NCBI GenBank assembly: GCA_024693325.1
Contig: JAILLA010000005.1
Location: 1-64,000 of the forward strand
Source of the DNA: Solobacterium sp.
GTDB lineage: Bacteria > Bacillota_I > Bacilli_A > Erysipelotrichales > Erysipelotrichaceae
Direction of reading: 5' to 3'
Length of the DNA stretch: 64,000 bases
Below the pieces are notes generated by a model that was not told the DNA's origin, did no database searches, and saw only the letters and a program-made list of their open reading frames with translations. Shown here one piece after another: positions 16,253 to 25,532 of the stretch. Numbering within the stretch: the first letter of the stretch is position 1; every line of letters begins with the position of its first letter. Made by a program: the position numbers and the translations under genes.

Positions 16253-17461
16253 ATGGGTTTAATTCAGGCAGCGCTGAGCGCAGCAACAAGCACACTGGGC
16301 GATCAGTGGAAAGAGTATTTCTATTGCGAAGCAATACCCAACAACATCATTGCTGTCAAAGGACATAAACGCACAAGCGGTTTTTCCAGCAATCGCGGCA
16401 ATGACAATATCATTACTGACGGCTCCGTGATCGCAGTGGCAGATGGCCAGTGCATGATCATTGTTGAACAGGGCAAAGTAGTTGATATCTGCTCCGAACC
16501 GGGTGAATACAAATATGATTCAGCTACAGAACCTTCCATCTTTACAAGCACACTGTCCGATGGCGTTAAGAACACATTCGCACAGATCGGCAAGAGATTC
16601 ATGTATGGCGGACAGCCGGCTGAGGATCAGAGGATCTACTACTTCAACATGAAGGAACTGGTTGGCCAGAAATACGGCACAGCTTCCCCGATCCCTTTCA
16701 GAGTTCTTGATGAAAGAGCCGGTATCGATATCGACATTTCCCTGAAATGCTTCGGTGAATACAGTCTGAAAGTAACAGACCCGATCCTGTTCTATACAAA
16801 CGTATGCGGCAACTTCAAAGATACATATCCTGTATCCAATATTGAAAGCATGCTGAAGAGCGAACTGCTCACAGCACTGCAGCCTGCATTCGCAAAGATC
16901 GGTGCTTCCGGTGTCAGATATTCCGCACTGCTGGCTCATACAACTGATCTGTGCAACATCCTGAACGATGAACTCTCAGAGAAATGGGCAAAAACAAGAG
17001 GCATCGAGATCGAAAGCTTCGGCATCAACAGCATCAAGGCTGACGAAGCTGATGAAGCTCTGCTGAAGAAGATGCAGGCACAGGCTGCTTATACGAACCA
17101 GGCTCTTGGAACAGCTGCTTATGTCAATGCTGTTACACAGTCCATGGTCGATGCAGCGAACAACCCGAACGGCGCAGCTATGGGATTTGTTGGTCTGAAC
17201 GCAGCTCAGAACGCAGGCGCAGCAGCTAATATCGGTGCTCTGTATCAGAACCAGGCACCCGCTCAGCCGGTACCTGCACAGGCAGCTATGAATCCTGCAG
17301 CAGGCAGCTGGACATGCCCGACTTGCGGTCAGGTCGGTACAGGCAACTTCTGCACGAACTGCGGTACCAAGAGACCGGCTCTTGAATGGACATGCCCGAC
17401 TTGCGGTCAGGTCCAGACAGGCAACTTCTGCACAAACTGCGGAACTAAGAGACCCCAGTAA
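16253..17461 (+). CDS. SPFH-domain protein with two C-terminal zinc ribbons (YdjI-like)
   Basis: A 402-residue protein. Residues 1-290 form an SPFH/band-7-like (virion core protein-type) domain, beginning with the amphipathic stretch MGLIQAALSAATSTLGDQWKEYF. An Ala/Asn-rich linker (about 290-350) follows. Two nearly identical 26-residue zinc ribbons close the protein, each with CPTC..CTNC. B. subtilis YdjI has this architecture and works with YdjG, YdjH and PspA on membrane stress. Here the next two genes are YdjG- and YdjH-like but no pspA is seen. A terminator-like hairpin between this gene and the next may make this the most abundant product. Confidence 0.85.
   Translation: MGLIQAALSAATSTLGDQWKEYFYCEAIPNNIIAVKGHKRTSGFSSNRGNDNIITDGSVIAVADGQCMIIVEQGKVVDICSEPGEYKYDSATEPSIFTSTLSDGVKNTFAQIGKRFMYGGQPAEDQRIYYFNMKELVGQKYGTASPIPFRVLDERAGIDIDISLKCFGEYSLKVTDPILFYTNVCGNFKDTYPVSNIESMLKSELLTALQPAFAKIGASGVRYSALLAHTTDLCNILNDELSEKWAKTRGIEIESFGINSIKADEADEALLKKMQAQAAYTNQALGTAAYVNAVTQSMVDAANNPNGAAMGFVGLNAAQNAGAAANIGALYQNQAPAQPVPAQAAMNPAAGSWTCPTCGQVGTGNFCTNCGTKRPALEWTCPTCGQVQTGNFCTNCGTKRPQ
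17309..17457 (+). repeat. 78-bp tandem duplication encoding the twin zinc ribbons
   Basis: Two copies beginning with TGGACATGCCCGACTTGCGG at 17309 and 17387 are almost identical, giving two WTCPTCGQV-TGNFCTNCGTKRP units with a 26-codon period. The nucleotide identity suggests a recent duplication or gene conversion. Confidence 0.85.
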
Positions 17462-17477
17462 AAAAAACATTCTCAGT

Positions 17478-17511
17478 GACGCCGTCTCTTAACGGGCACG
17501 GCGTCATTTTT
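17478..17511 (+). terminator. Intercistronic terminator/attenuator between ydjI and ydjG homologues
   Basis: GACGCCGT (17478-17485) pairs with ACGGCGTC (17498-17505), followed by ATTTTT. The next gene starts 23 bases later without an obvious promoter, so partial read-through is likely. Confidence 0.75.
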
Positions 17512-17533
17512 CATCATAGGAGGAGGTTGACTC

Positions 17534-18613
17534 ATGGCTGAACAGGTCACTAATTACCAATGTCCTAACTGCGGCGGTCCGCTCCACTTTGATTCTGCTA
17601 CACAGCAGCTAAAATGCGATTACTGTGATTCATTGTTTACTCCTCAGGAAGTTGAGGATTATTACAGTGAAGCAAACCAGCAGGCTTTAAGTGTTGAATC
17701 AAACAACTGGGAAAGTGAAACCGGACAGTGGACAGAGGAGGAAGCTGCCAATCTCGCTGCATATAACTGCCCTTCCTGCGGTGCCAGACTGATCTGTGAC
17801 TCGCATACAGGTGCTTCCAGCTGTCCTTACTGTGGCAATCCGACGATCGTTCCGATGCAGTTTGACGGTGCTCTGAAGCCCAGATATGTGCTTCCTTTCC
17901 AGCTTGAAAAGGAAGAAGCAGTCAGAAGGCTCCAGCAGTTCTATAAAGGAAAGCCCTTTGTACCGAAGGCATTTACCGAAACCAATCATATCGAAGAGAT
18001 CAAAGGCGTTTATGTTCCCTTCTGGCTGTATGATGCGACTGTTGAGGCCAGAATGACATACCATGCGACCAGGGCAACGACACACAGAGAGGGAGACTAC
18101 TCTGTTACGACCACATCCCACTTCCAGGTCGCAAGAAACGGTATCCTGACATTTGAAAAAGTGCCTGCGGATGCCAGTTCCAAGATGCCTGACGAATACA
18201 TGGATGCTGTTGAACCGTTTGATTACAGCAGACTGGTACCGTTCCAGATGTCATATCTTGCCGGATATATGGCTGACAGATACGACATCGATAAAGATGA
18301 AGATGAGAAACGTACGAATGAACGGATGTACAACAGTACTATATCCGCAATGAACCGTACTGTTTCCGGATATTCCACAGCTGTCCCTCAGAGACAGGAT
18401 ATCCGCTTCATTTCCGGAAACGCATCCTATGCCTTCCTGCCTGTATGGGTATTGAGTACAAGATGGAACGGAAAACCGTATCTGTTTGTCATGAACGGAC
18501 AGAGCGGAAAGATGATCGGTGACCTGCCTGTGGACAACGGGAAGTTCCTGCTCTATTTCCTGGTGATCGCAGCATTGCTGTTCGCGGCGATCTTCGGGAT
18601 CCTGTCAATGTAG
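17534..18613 (+). CDS. Zinc-ribbon membrane protein (YdjG-like)
   Basis: A 359-residue protein with two N-terminal zinc ribbons (CPNC..CDYC at residues 10-33 and CPSC..CPYC at about 78-100), a beta-rich central region with KGVYVPFWLYDA near residue 160, and one C-terminal membrane helix (about 340-357, FLLYFLVIAALLFAAIFGIL). This is the layout of B. subtilis YdjG (TFIIB-type zinc ribbon-containing protein). It is placed between the SPFH and TPM partners and starts with a GGAGGAGG ribosome site. It probably links a cytosolic SPFH assembly to the membrane. Function is inferred from the homologous operon. Confidence 0.82.
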   Translation: MAEQVTNYQCPNCGGPLHFDSATQQLKCDYCDSLFTPQEVEDYYSEANQQALSVESNNWESETGQWTEEEAANLAAYNCPSCGARLICDSHTGASSCPYCGNPTIVPMQFDGALKPRYVLPFQLEKEEAVRRLQQFYKGKPFVPKAFTETNHIEEIKGVYVPFWLYDATVEARMTYHATRATTHREGDYSVTTTSHFQVARNGILTFEKVPADASSKMPDEYMDAVEPFDYSRLVPFQMSYLAGYMADRYDIDKDEDEKRTNERMYNSTISAMNRTVSGYSTAVPQRQDIRFISGNASYAFLPVWVLSTRWNGKPYLFVMNGQSGKMIGDLPVDNGKFLLYFLVIAALLFAAIFGILSM

Positions 18614-18623
18614 GTGGTGCCGT

Positions 18624-19457
18624 ATGAACATGAAGAAAATAGTGCTCGGCACGCTCTGCGCAGGATGCGCAGCGATCTTCCTGACAGCCGATATCAAAGC
18701 TGACAGTGAGGAATTTGTCAGAGATGAATACGGTCTTCTGAGTACAGATGAAGTACAGGAACTGAACAGCTACGGTGCTGAACTGTACGAAAACAGACAG
18801 TGCGGTGTATATCTGCGTGTCACGAATGATCTGGCAGGTTATACCTACGCAGATGATTACGTCGAAAACGTATATGTTGTAGAAGAACTTGGCTATGGTG
18901 ATGACCATTCAGGTATCCTTCTGCTCGTCTCCATGGAGGAACATGATTATGCGATCACCGTTTACGGTTCCGCATATGACGTGTTCACCGATCCTGTTGT
19001 GGATGATATAGAGGAAGATCTTGTAAGGTATCTTTCCAGCGGAAACTGGTATCGTGCATTCCGGACATATTATGAAGAATGCGACAGGATCCTGGAAAAC
19101 TACACATATCATGAGATCGAATACGATACGGATGACTTTATCGTCATTGACGGTCCCGGTTCGGAGCCGGAGCCTGAACACCGGGGCGTTGATCCGCTTC
19201 CCGTAGGGATCGGATCCCTGGTCACATCGCTGATGATCTGTCTGGGCCTGCGTTCCAAGAATAAAACGACCGGTGTCAAACATTCTGCAGGTTCGTATCT
19301 TGAAGATGTACGCCTGACAAAGAAACTGGATATCTTCACACATAATACTGTCTCACGTGTGAAGGTAGCTGATTCCAGCGATCATAACCGTCCCTCAGGA
19401 GGTGTTACCACTTCCTATCACAGCAGCGGATTCCATACTCACAGCGGAAAATTCTGA
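18624..19457 (+). CDS. TPM-domain membrane protein (YdjH-like)
   Basis: A 277-residue protein with a signal-anchor at residues 3-26, a TPM_phosphatase domain at about 30-155 (VRDEYGLLSTDEVQELNSYG, DDHSGILLLVSMEEHDYAI and ITVYGSAYD), a negatively charged linker with SEPEPEH, one membrane helix at about 195-212 and a basic, His/Ser-rich tail. TPM domains lie outside the membrane in this family. It starts 10 bases after the ydjG homologue. Together with the two genes before it this reproduces the B. subtilis ydjGHI set without ydjF/pspA. Confidence 0.78.
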   Translation: MNMKKIVLGTLCAGCAAIFLTADIKADSEEFVRDEYGLLSTDEVQELNSYGAELYENRQCGVYLRVTNDLAGYTYADDYVENVYVVEELGYGDDHSGILLLVSMEEHDYAITVYGSAYDVFTDPVVDDIEEDLVRYLSSGNWYRAFRTYYEECDRILENYTYHEIEYDTDDFIVIDGPGSEPEPEHRGVDPLPVGIGSLVTSLMICLGLRSKNKTTGVKHSAGSYLEDVRLTKKLDIFTHNTVSRVKVADSSDHNRPSGGVTTSYHSSGFHTHSGKF

Positions 19458-19459
19458 TA

Positions 19460-19495
19460 AAAAGGACCTGGGTCATCATGTGACTCAGGTCTTTC
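19460..19495. terminator. Bidirectional terminator
   Basis: GACCTGGGTCA (19465-19475) pairs with TGACTCAGGTC (19481-19491), one mismatch. TTT follows on the plus strand, and an AAAAAG run precedes it (T run on the minus strand). It ends both the ydj-like cluster and the convergent O-methyltransferase operon. Confidence 0.75.
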
Positions 19496-19515
19496 ATTTA
19501 CAGCAGGGCATTGCC

Positions 19516-20100
19516 TTATTTCCTGACAGCGACAGCAATCCCGTCTCCTTTGTCAGGATAATAGATCGAATCGAATCGTTCATCCTTCAGCAGGTCATTG
19601 CGGAACTTCAGGATTTTATGAGCCATCTGGACCGTGCTCCGGTTCTGTGACAGTTCATTGTTGTCAACGATCCCATGGAATGCCAGGTTATCGAATATGA
19701 ATACAGTCCCTTCATGAGAATTATCCATATAGTGTTCCAGATATCTTCCGTACTGTGATTTAGCGGCATCGATGAATATCAGATCGTAGACAGCCATCGT
19801 GACGTAATCAGCGCCGTCACATTGATGAACATAGATCCTGTCGGACAGATGCTGGTCAGAAATGTTCTGAATCGCTGCTGTTACACATGCAGGATCGATC
19901 TCAACGGTATCTATGACGATATCTTCCCTGACAGAGGCCATCTGGATCGCAGAATAGCCGATAGCTGTCCCGATCTCCAGTATTTTCTGGATCTCAGGAT
20001 GTTCTTTTATATACTGTTTCAGGAATTCGATCCCGTCATCCTTCATGATGGGGATCCCGTCCGCACGGGCTGCATCATGGATATCTTTCAAACTCTTCAT
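19516..20100 (-). CDS. Class I SAM-dependent O-methyltransferase (TrmR/YrrM-like)
   Basis: A 194-residue protein with SAM motif I LEIGTAIGYSAI near residue 42, the acidic strand-2 end VEIDP, the metal/SAM motif FIDAAKSQY near residue 110 and FDNLAFHG near residue 136. This is the CCoAOMT-like fold that includes TrmR (5-hydroxyuridine tRNA methyltransferase) of Firmicutes. I cannot separate a tRNA-modifying from a small-molecule role by eye. Its ATG shares one base with the stop of the UPF0210 gene (TGATG), so it is the last gene of a coupled operon. Confidence 0.82.
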   Translation of the reverse strand: MKSLKDIHDAARADGIPIMKDDGIEFLKQYIKEHPEIQKILEIGTAIGYSAIQMASVREDIVIDTVEIDPACVTAAIQNISDQHLSDRIYVHQCDGADYVTMAVYDLIFIDAAKSQYGRYLEHYMDNSHEGTVFIFDNLAFHGIVDNNELSQNRSTVQMAHKILKFRNDLLKDERFDSIYYPDKGDGIAVAVRK

Positions 20101-21464
20101 CAGTTCTTAAGGCTGTGCATCGGTGCCGGGATCCTGCCGCCGCGGTCAACCATGACCTTCGGGCTGACATTTCTCACAGGCATAACCGGTCCGTAACCAA
20201 GCAGTCCTCCGAATTCAAGCGTATCACCGGCCTGTTTGCCGATCGCAGGGATCAGTCTGCAGGCTGTTGTCTTGTTGTTGATCATTCCGATCGCTGCTTC
20301 ATCCGCAATGATCGCTGAGATCGTCTCAGCAGATGTATCATCCGGCAGAACGATCATATCCAGACCTACTGAGCATACAGCTGTCATCGCTTCCAGTTTT
20401 TCCAGGCAAAGCGTACCGTTTGCGGCCGCATCGATCATGCCCTGGTCTTCGGACACCGGTATGAATGCGCCGGAAAGTCCGCCCACGCTTGAGCTTGCCA
20501 TGACGCCGCCCTTTTTCACGGCATCATTCAGCATAGCCAGGCAGGCAGTTGTGCCGGGGCCTCCGACCTGTTCGAGACCGATCTCTTCCAGGATCCGGGC
20601 GACTGAGTCGCCGACTGCCGGGGTCGGTGCCAGAGAAAGGTCAACGATACCGAAGGGAATACCGAGTCTGCGGCTGGCTTCTGTGCCGACCAGCTGACCC
20701 ATACGGGTGATCTTGAATGCTGTTTTCTTGATGATCTCTGCGATCTCATTCATGGATGCCTTTGGACCTGCCTGTCTGACAGCCTCCCGGACAACTCCGG
20801 GACCGGAAACACCGACGTTCAATACACAGTCAGGTTCCGATATACCATGGAATGCTCCGGCCATAAACGGATTGTCTTCGACCGCATTGCAGAAAACGAC
20901 CAGTTTTGCGGCACCGAAACAGTTATTGTCCTTTGTCAGTTCTGCCGCTTCACGTACGATCCTGCCCATTGTCTTGACCGCATCCATATTGATGCCGGCT
21001 TTGGTGCTTCCGATATTGACGGAAGAACATACAAGATCCGTACAGGCAAGTGCTTCCGGAATGGAATTCATCAGAAGCTCATCACCGGGCGTGGTACCCT
21101 TTTGGACAAGTGCGGAATATCCGCCGATGAAGTTGACACCTGTTTCCTTAGCTGCCTCATCCAGCGCGATCGCGTATTTCTTGCAGTCTCCCCCGGAAAC
21201 GGATGCCAGCAGGGCGATCGGTGTAACGGAGATCCTGCAGTTGACGATCGGGATGCCGTATTCCTTGGAAATATCACGGCATGTCTTTACCAGGTCTTTC
21301 GCTTTGTTTCTGATCTTCTCCTTGATCTTCCGGCACGATACATCGATATCAGTATCTGCACAATCCAGCAGGGAAATACCCATGGTGACCGTACGGATAT
21401 CCAGACACTCTTCATCGATCATCCGGATCGTTTCAAGAATGTTGTTCTCTCTGATCACTGCCAT
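20100..21464 (-). CDS. UPF0210/PFL-family protein (DUF711)
   Basis: A 454-residue protein without membrane segments, of the size and type of the UPF0210 family. Landmarks are [20 protein letters not shown] at the N-terminus, [13 protein letters not shown] near residue 135, [12 protein letters not shown] near residue 228 and [15 protein letters not shown] near residue 290. The fold resembles pyruvate formate-lyase in sequence profile, but no glycyl-radical loop is evident. Function is unknown. It is almost always next to an ACT-domain protein, as here (3-base gap), suggesting that the ACT protein regulates it by binding an amino acid. Confidence 0.85.
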   Translation of the reverse strand: MAVIRENNILETIRMIDEECLDIRTVTMGISLLDCADTDIDVSCRKIKEKIRNKAKDLVKTCRDISKEYGIPIVNCRISVTPIALLASVSGGDCKKYAIALDEAAKETGVNFIGGYSALVQKGTTPGDELLMNSIPEALACTDLVCSSVNIGSTKAGINMDAVKTMGRIVREAAELTKDNNCFGAAKLVVFCNAVEDNPFMAGAFHGISEPDCVLNVGVSGPGVVREAVRQAGPKASMNEIAEIIKKTAFKITRMGQLVGTEASRRLGIPFGIVDLSLAPTPAVGDSVARILEEIGLEQVGGPGTTACLAMLNDAVKKGGVMASSSVGGLSGAFIPVSEDQGMIDAAANGTLCLEKLEAMTAVCSVGLDMIVLPDDTSAETISAIIADEAAIGMINNKTTACRLIPAIGKQAGDTLEFGGLLGYGPVMPVRNVSPKVMVDRGGRIPAPMHSLKN

Positions 21465-21467
21465 ATG

Positions 21468-21737
21468 TTATACCGTATGCATTGCATCGAAGATCTCTTC
21501 GTGCATGACATGTATCTGCAGTCCTTCCTGTTTTCCGGCATTTTCGATCTCTGTGATGACTTCACTGAAATCACCGATATCATCGGGGATCTCAACGATC
21601 ATAATCATCGTAAACAGATCCTGAAGAACCTTTTGTGTAACATCAACGATATTGATATTCTTTTCCGCACAGCGTGTTGCGACAAAAGCCAGAATACCCG
21701 GCCGGTCTTTTCCGACTGTCGATATAACTGCTCTCAT
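21468..21737 (-). CDS. ACT-domain protein, UPF0237 family
   Basis: An 89-residue single ACT domain: VISTVGKDRPGILAFVATRCAEKN at the N-terminus is the ligand-binding turn, followed by VDVTQKVLQDLFTMIMIVEI. Such stand-alone ACT proteins are small-molecule sensors, often for amino acids. It is 2 bases after the lipoprotein stop and 3 bases before the UPF0210 gene, so it is tightly coupled to both. Confidence 0.9.
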   Translation of the reverse strand: MRAVISTVGKDRPGILAFVATRCAEKNINIVDVTQKVLQDLFTMIMIVEIPDDIGDFSEVITEIENAGKQEGLQIHVMHEEIFDAMHTV

Positions 21738-21739
21738 TT

Positions 21740-22954
21740 TCAGTTTCCTCCTGTATATGAAGTCAGATCATCTATGGATAATCCGCAGTAATATAATTCC
21801 ATTTTCAGGAAATCACGCACATTGCGGATCATTTCGATCGTTTCTTCCGTACATGTACTGCTTCCTGTATCAGATGCAAAGTCATAATTGCAGGTGCTGC
21901 CGAATCCGCCTGCATCACCGCGCCAGCTGTAAACATAGCTGCTTGTGTGATTCAGATAAATGAATAGACTGTTGTTAAAGTCAAACCGGTATGATTCACC
22001 ATCGTTGTACTCTGCAAGATATGTACCATCTGTCTGTTCTGTATAACCAAGCCTGTAGACCAGCCTCTTTTTCAGCGTTTCTATCAGATCGGTCCCGGCG
22101 GAGTCGGCTTCCGTGTCATAGTCTGATATTTCGTCAACGTCGATCTCGGAATAATGCAGATATTCTCCTGTTACAGCCATGGCCTGCTCTGTCAGACCGA
22201 TATTTGTTGACCCGACCGAAGAATAAATACAGGAGCTGTCATAAAGAACATCTACATCCATCCCCTGGACTTTAATTGCGGATATGAATTCCGCCGCTTC
22301 GGAGATAATATCTCCCGACGGGCTGAATGTCTGGGTAATGATTCCCTGTTTCACATCAAATCCCTCGGCATCTTTGACACCGTAGAAGTCATAATGTCCC
22401 GTAAACCATTTTTCCGCAGCTTGATCTGTCAGGATCACCTTATATAACGTATTAGTGCCGTCCATTTCCCGGGAAATGGAACCGATATCCTTCTCAGGTA
22501 TATCTGCCGGTTCCAGCGGTATGAGCATCAGGTCCTCTACATCATTGATGCGCATGTCATCATAATAGTTCACATTGTTGTATGTGATGTACAGGCGGTC
22601 ATTATAAAACCATCCGGACAGCGATGAATCCATGCCATCAGAGCTGTAGTTCTGCCTGAGGTGTGCCTTCGGATCCTGTTTCAGATCCTGTACTGCTATG
22701 ATGCCGTCCATATAATAATGGCTGACCGAGGTGTTTTCATGACTCATGTCATATGTACACCTTACTTCTGCCGTCCATGAATCAGCATCCTTCAGGCTTC
22801 CGGATACGTTGTTATATTCACTTGTGATCTCACTGGTCTCAGCAGACGGTGTTTCCGCCTCAGCGGTACTTCCAGCAGTATTCTGCGGACCATTGGCCGG
22901 TGAAGCACACCCGGCAAGACACAATGCCAATAAGAGTGATATTTTTCTTTTCAT
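21740..22954 (-). CDS. Lipoprotein of unknown function
   Basis: A 404-residue protein whose signal peptide ends in the lipobox CLAGC near residue 15, followed by a Ser/Thr/Glu-rich spacer to about residue 45. The mature region is rich in Asp and Tyr, with a mixed beta pattern, and resembles no family I can name; the general layout recalls large LppX/LolA-like Firmicute lipoproteins (residues 60-200). It lies between a cation diffusion facilitator gene and the ACT/UPF0210 pair in the same operon. Surface location is supported, function is not. Confidence 0.7.
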   Translation of the reverse strand: MKRKISLLLALCLAGCASPANGPQNTAGSTAEAETPSAETSEITSEYNNVSGSLKDADSWTAEVRCTYDMSHENTSVSHYYMDGIIAVQDLKQDPKAHLRQNYSSDGMDSSLSGWFYNDRLYITYNNVNYYDDMRINDVEDLMLIPLEPADIPEKDIGSISREMDGTNTLYKVILTDQAAEKWFTGHYDFYGVKDAEGFDVKQGIITQTFSPSGDIISEAAEFISAIKVQGMDVDVLYDSSCIYSSVGSTNIGLTEQAMAVTGEYLHYSEIDVDEISDYDTEADSAGTDLIETLKKRLVYRLGYTEQTDGTYLAEYNDGESYRFDFNNSLFIYLNHTSSYVYSWRGDAGGFGSTCNYDFASDTGSSTCTEETIEMIRNVRDFLKMELYYCGLSIDDLTSYTGGN

Positions 22955-22979
22955 TTCTGTATTCTGTTCAGATCATATT

Positions 22980-24110
22980 TCAGTCGCTGATATCATCATC
23001 CAGGACGATCACCGTATCCCATTCCGGGTAACGGTCAGCGATCTCTGCCTGTATATCATGCAGGACAGCCATTCTGTCTGCCGCAAAATCGATCACGATA
23101 TCAAATGTCATATGTTTCGGGTCCGTCTTTGCGCGGAATCCGTGGATCTGCAGTACCTCGTCATGTGATGTGACGATCCTGGTTATATTCGTCCTCAGTT
23201 CAGCGATCTCATCATTTGTCGTATTAACGGAGTAGATACCGATCGCTGTCATAATGACACCATGTTTTTTCAGTACATTCTGCTGGATCCTGCGGGACAT
23301 CGCGTCGATCTGATCCGCATTGACTGTATCATTTACTTCTACATGGACAGAGCCCTGCAGGTTATCCGGTCCATAGCTGTTTAAAAACAGATCATAGGCT
23401 CCGAGTGCGAGCGGGTCTTCACTGATCGTCTGCTTCAGTTCACGTGACAGGTCTCCGGAAATACGCTGTCCGAGAATGTCATCCACAGTATCCATCAGAA
23501 GCTCAATGCCTGATTTGATGATCATAACAGCGATCACCAGTCCGACATATGCCTCGAGAGAGATATGCGCAAACATATAGATCAAAGCTGTACCAAGTAC
23601 CGATAATGACAGAACAGCATCGTTCCTTGCATCTTCGCCTGATGCGATCAGCGAACCGCTGTTGACCTTTTCACCTGTATGCTTGACATAATTACCAAGC
23701 ACCAGTTTCACAAGTACGGATGCGGCGAGTATGATCAGGGTAACTGTTGTATAATCAGCTGTTTCAGGATGAATGATCTTCTTGACTGATTCCACAAAAG
23801 AAGTAATGCCGGCATAAAGTACGATCGCCGATATGATGGCAGCACTGATATATTCGATTCTCCCGTAACCATACGGATGTTTTTTATCAGGCTTCTTGGA
23901 AGCCAGTTTTGTTCCGACGATCGTGATCACCGAAGATAACGCGTCACTCAGATTGTTGACCGCATCCAGAACGACAGCGATCGAACCGGCCGCAAGTCCT
24001 ACCATTGCTTTAAATCCTGCCAGGATGATATTTGCGGCAATTCCGATCAGACTGGTTCTGACGATCACCTGATCACGCTGACCGGTAATTTCATTTTCTA
24101 TATGAGCCAT
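22980..24110 (-). CDS. Cation diffusion facilitator transporter (possibly Mn2+ type)
   Basis: A 376-residue protein with six predicted membrane segments in the first 220 residues and a cytosolic ferredoxin-like domain after that. The metal sites are of DxxxD type: DAVNNLSDA in TM2 (near residue 50) and DARNDAVLS in TM5 (near residue 165). Zinc-type CDF proteins have HxxxD instead, so Mn2+ or Fe2+ export is favoured, as in MntE-like proteins. It is the first gene after the ribosomal operon terminator and only about 17 bases separate the hairpin from its AUG, so its transcription may come from read-through or from a promoter inside rplQ. Confidence 0.85.
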   Translation of the reverse strand: MAHIENEITGQRDQVIVRTSLIGIAANIILAGFKAMVGLAAGSIAVVLDAVNNLSDALSSVITIVGTKLASKKPDKKHPYGYGRIEYISAAIISAIVLYAGITSFVESVKKIIHPETADYTTVTLIILAASVLVKLVLGNYVKHTGEKVNSGSLIASGEDARNDAVLSLSVLGTALIYMFAHISLEAYVGLVIAVMIIKSGIELLMDTVDDILGQRISGDLSRELKQTISEDPLALGAYDLFLNSYGPDNLQGSVHVEVNDTVNADQIDAMSRRIQQNVLKKHGVIMTAIGIYSVNTTNDEIAELRTNITRIVTSHDEVLQIHGFRAKTDPKHMTFDIVIDFAADRMAVLHDIQAEIADRYPEWDTVIVLDDDISD

Positions 24111-24126
24111 GATCCTTTCTCCTAAA

Positions 24127-24165
24127 TTAAAACCGGTTTACCAATCTTCTCAGTAAACCGGTCAT
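24127..24165 (-). terminator. Terminator at the end of the S10-spc-alpha operon
   Basis: ACCGGTTTAC (24132-24141) pairs perfectly with GTAAACCGGT (24153-24162). On the minus strand TTTTAATTT follows. It lies 9 bases after the rplQ stop. Confidence 0.85.
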
Positions 24166-24170
24166 TTTAA

Positions 24171-24533
24171 TTAAACCAGTTCGATGAATGCCATCGGAGC
24201 AGAGTCACCGTGGCGGAAACCTGTCTTAACAACACGTGTATATCCACCATTGCGATCCTTATACTTCGGAGCTACTTCATCAAAGAGCTTCTGCAGCACT
24301 GTCTGCTGTGTCTTTTCATCTGCTACTACATTTCTGATGTAAGCTGCAGCCTGACGACGGGCAGCCAGATCACCTTTTTTACCGAGAGTGATCAATTCAT
24401 CTACAACAGAACGCATATCCTTAGCTTTTGCTTCTGTTGTCTCTACGCGGCCGTAGAGAATTACTGATGTAGCCAGATTGCGCATCATTGCTTTACGATG
24501 ATCCGCAGTTCTTCCGAATTTACGGTTCCACAT
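24171..24533 (-). CDS. rplQ: 50S ribosomal protein L17
   Basis: A 120-residue basic protein starting [20 protein letters not shown], the conserved L17 N-terminus. It sits near the polypeptide exit of the large subunit. Last gene of the operon, 15 bases after rpoA, followed by a strong hairpin. The usual neighbours ecfA/truA of other Firmicutes do not follow. Confidence 0.98.
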   Translation of the reverse strand: MWNRKFGRTADHRKAMMRNLATSVILYGRVETTEAKAKDMRSVVDELITLGKKGDLAARRQAAAYIRNVVADEKTQQTVLQKLFDEVAPKYKDRNGGYTRVVKTGFRHGDSAPMAFIELV

Positions 24534-24548
24534 AGTTCATTCCTCCTG

Positions 24549-25508
24549 TTAGTCGAAGGACTTGAAGCCCATACCGAGTTCGGAGAGCTTGTCCTTAACC
24601 TCTTTTAACGATTTCTTTCCGAGGTTGCGAACTCTCATCATCTCATCCTCGGTCTTCTGTGTCAGTTCATCAACAGTCTGAATGCCAGCGCGCTTCAGGC
24701 AGTTGTAAGAACGGACGGACAGATCCAGATCTTCGATCATTAACTGACGTCCCTTGTTAGGCGCTTCAGTTCCGCCTTCATTGATAACGTCTTCCATGCC
24801 AAGTACTTCATCATTGATTCCCGCAACAATATCGAGATGATCAATCAGGATCTTGGCAGACATAGCAATTGCTTTCTGCGGATTGATCGAGCCATCTGTC
24901 CAGACTTCAATAGTCAGAGCATCATACTTTGCGTCCTGTCCGACACGTGTCGGTTCAACGTTATAGGATACTCTCTGTACAGGTGTGTAGATAGAATCTG
25001 TAAACACAGTTCCGATTCCCTGGGAATTACCCTGATTGGCCTGTTTATTCACATCACTTCCGACGTAGCCGCGGCCATTCTTAGCCTTCAGCTCCATTTC
25101 AAGTGTTGCATCTTTTTCAAGGTGCGCAATCTCAAGATCCTTGTTCAGGATCTCTACCTGGGCAGGACAGATGATATCACTGGCTGTCACCGTGCAGGGT
25201 CCCTTTGCGGAGATCTGCAGGGTATAGATTTCATCATCCTCAATCTTCATGATCAGCTGCTTCAGCTGCAGGATGATCATTGATACATCTTCACGGACGC
25301 CCGGAATCGTTGTGAACTCGTGATATACACCATCGACTTTAATGGAGAATACCGCGGCTCCCGGCAGGGAGGACAGCAGGACTCTGCGGAGCGCATTCCC
25401 GATTGTAGTTCCGAAACCTCTCTCCAGCGGGGAAAGTTCGAATTTTCCGTAGTTATCTGATTCCACGTACTCTTTGACTTCAAAATCGGCGCGTTCAAAT
25501 TTCTGCAT
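24549..25508 (-). CDS. rpoA: DNA-directed RNA polymerase subunit alpha
   Basis: A 319-residue protein with the N-terminal assembly domain (ERGFGTTIGNALRRVLLSSLPGAA near residue 28) and a C-terminal alpha-CTD (VRSYNCLKRAGIQTVDELTQK near residue 257, then MMRVRNLGKKSLKE), which binds UP elements and activators. Length and order are standard. It is 24 bases after rpsK and 15 bases before rplQ. Confidence 0.98.
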   Translation of the reverse strand: MQKFERADFEVKEYVESDNYGKFELSPLERGFGTTIGNALRRVLLSSLPGAAVFSIKVDGVYHEFTTIPGVREDVSMIILQLKQLIMKIEDDEIYTLQISAKGPCTVTASDIICPAQVEILNKDLEIAHLEKDATLEMELKAKNGRGYVGSDVNKQANQGNSQGIGTVFTDSIYTPVQRVSYNVEPTRVGQDAKYDALTIEVWTDGSINPQKAIAMSAKILIDHLDIVAGINDEVLGMEDVINEGGTEAPNKGRQLMIEDLDLSVRSYNCLKRAGIQTVDELTQKTEDEMMRVRNLGKKSLKEVKDKLSELGMGFKSFD

Positions 25509-25532
25509 GCATCAATCCTCCTCTTCTCTCGA

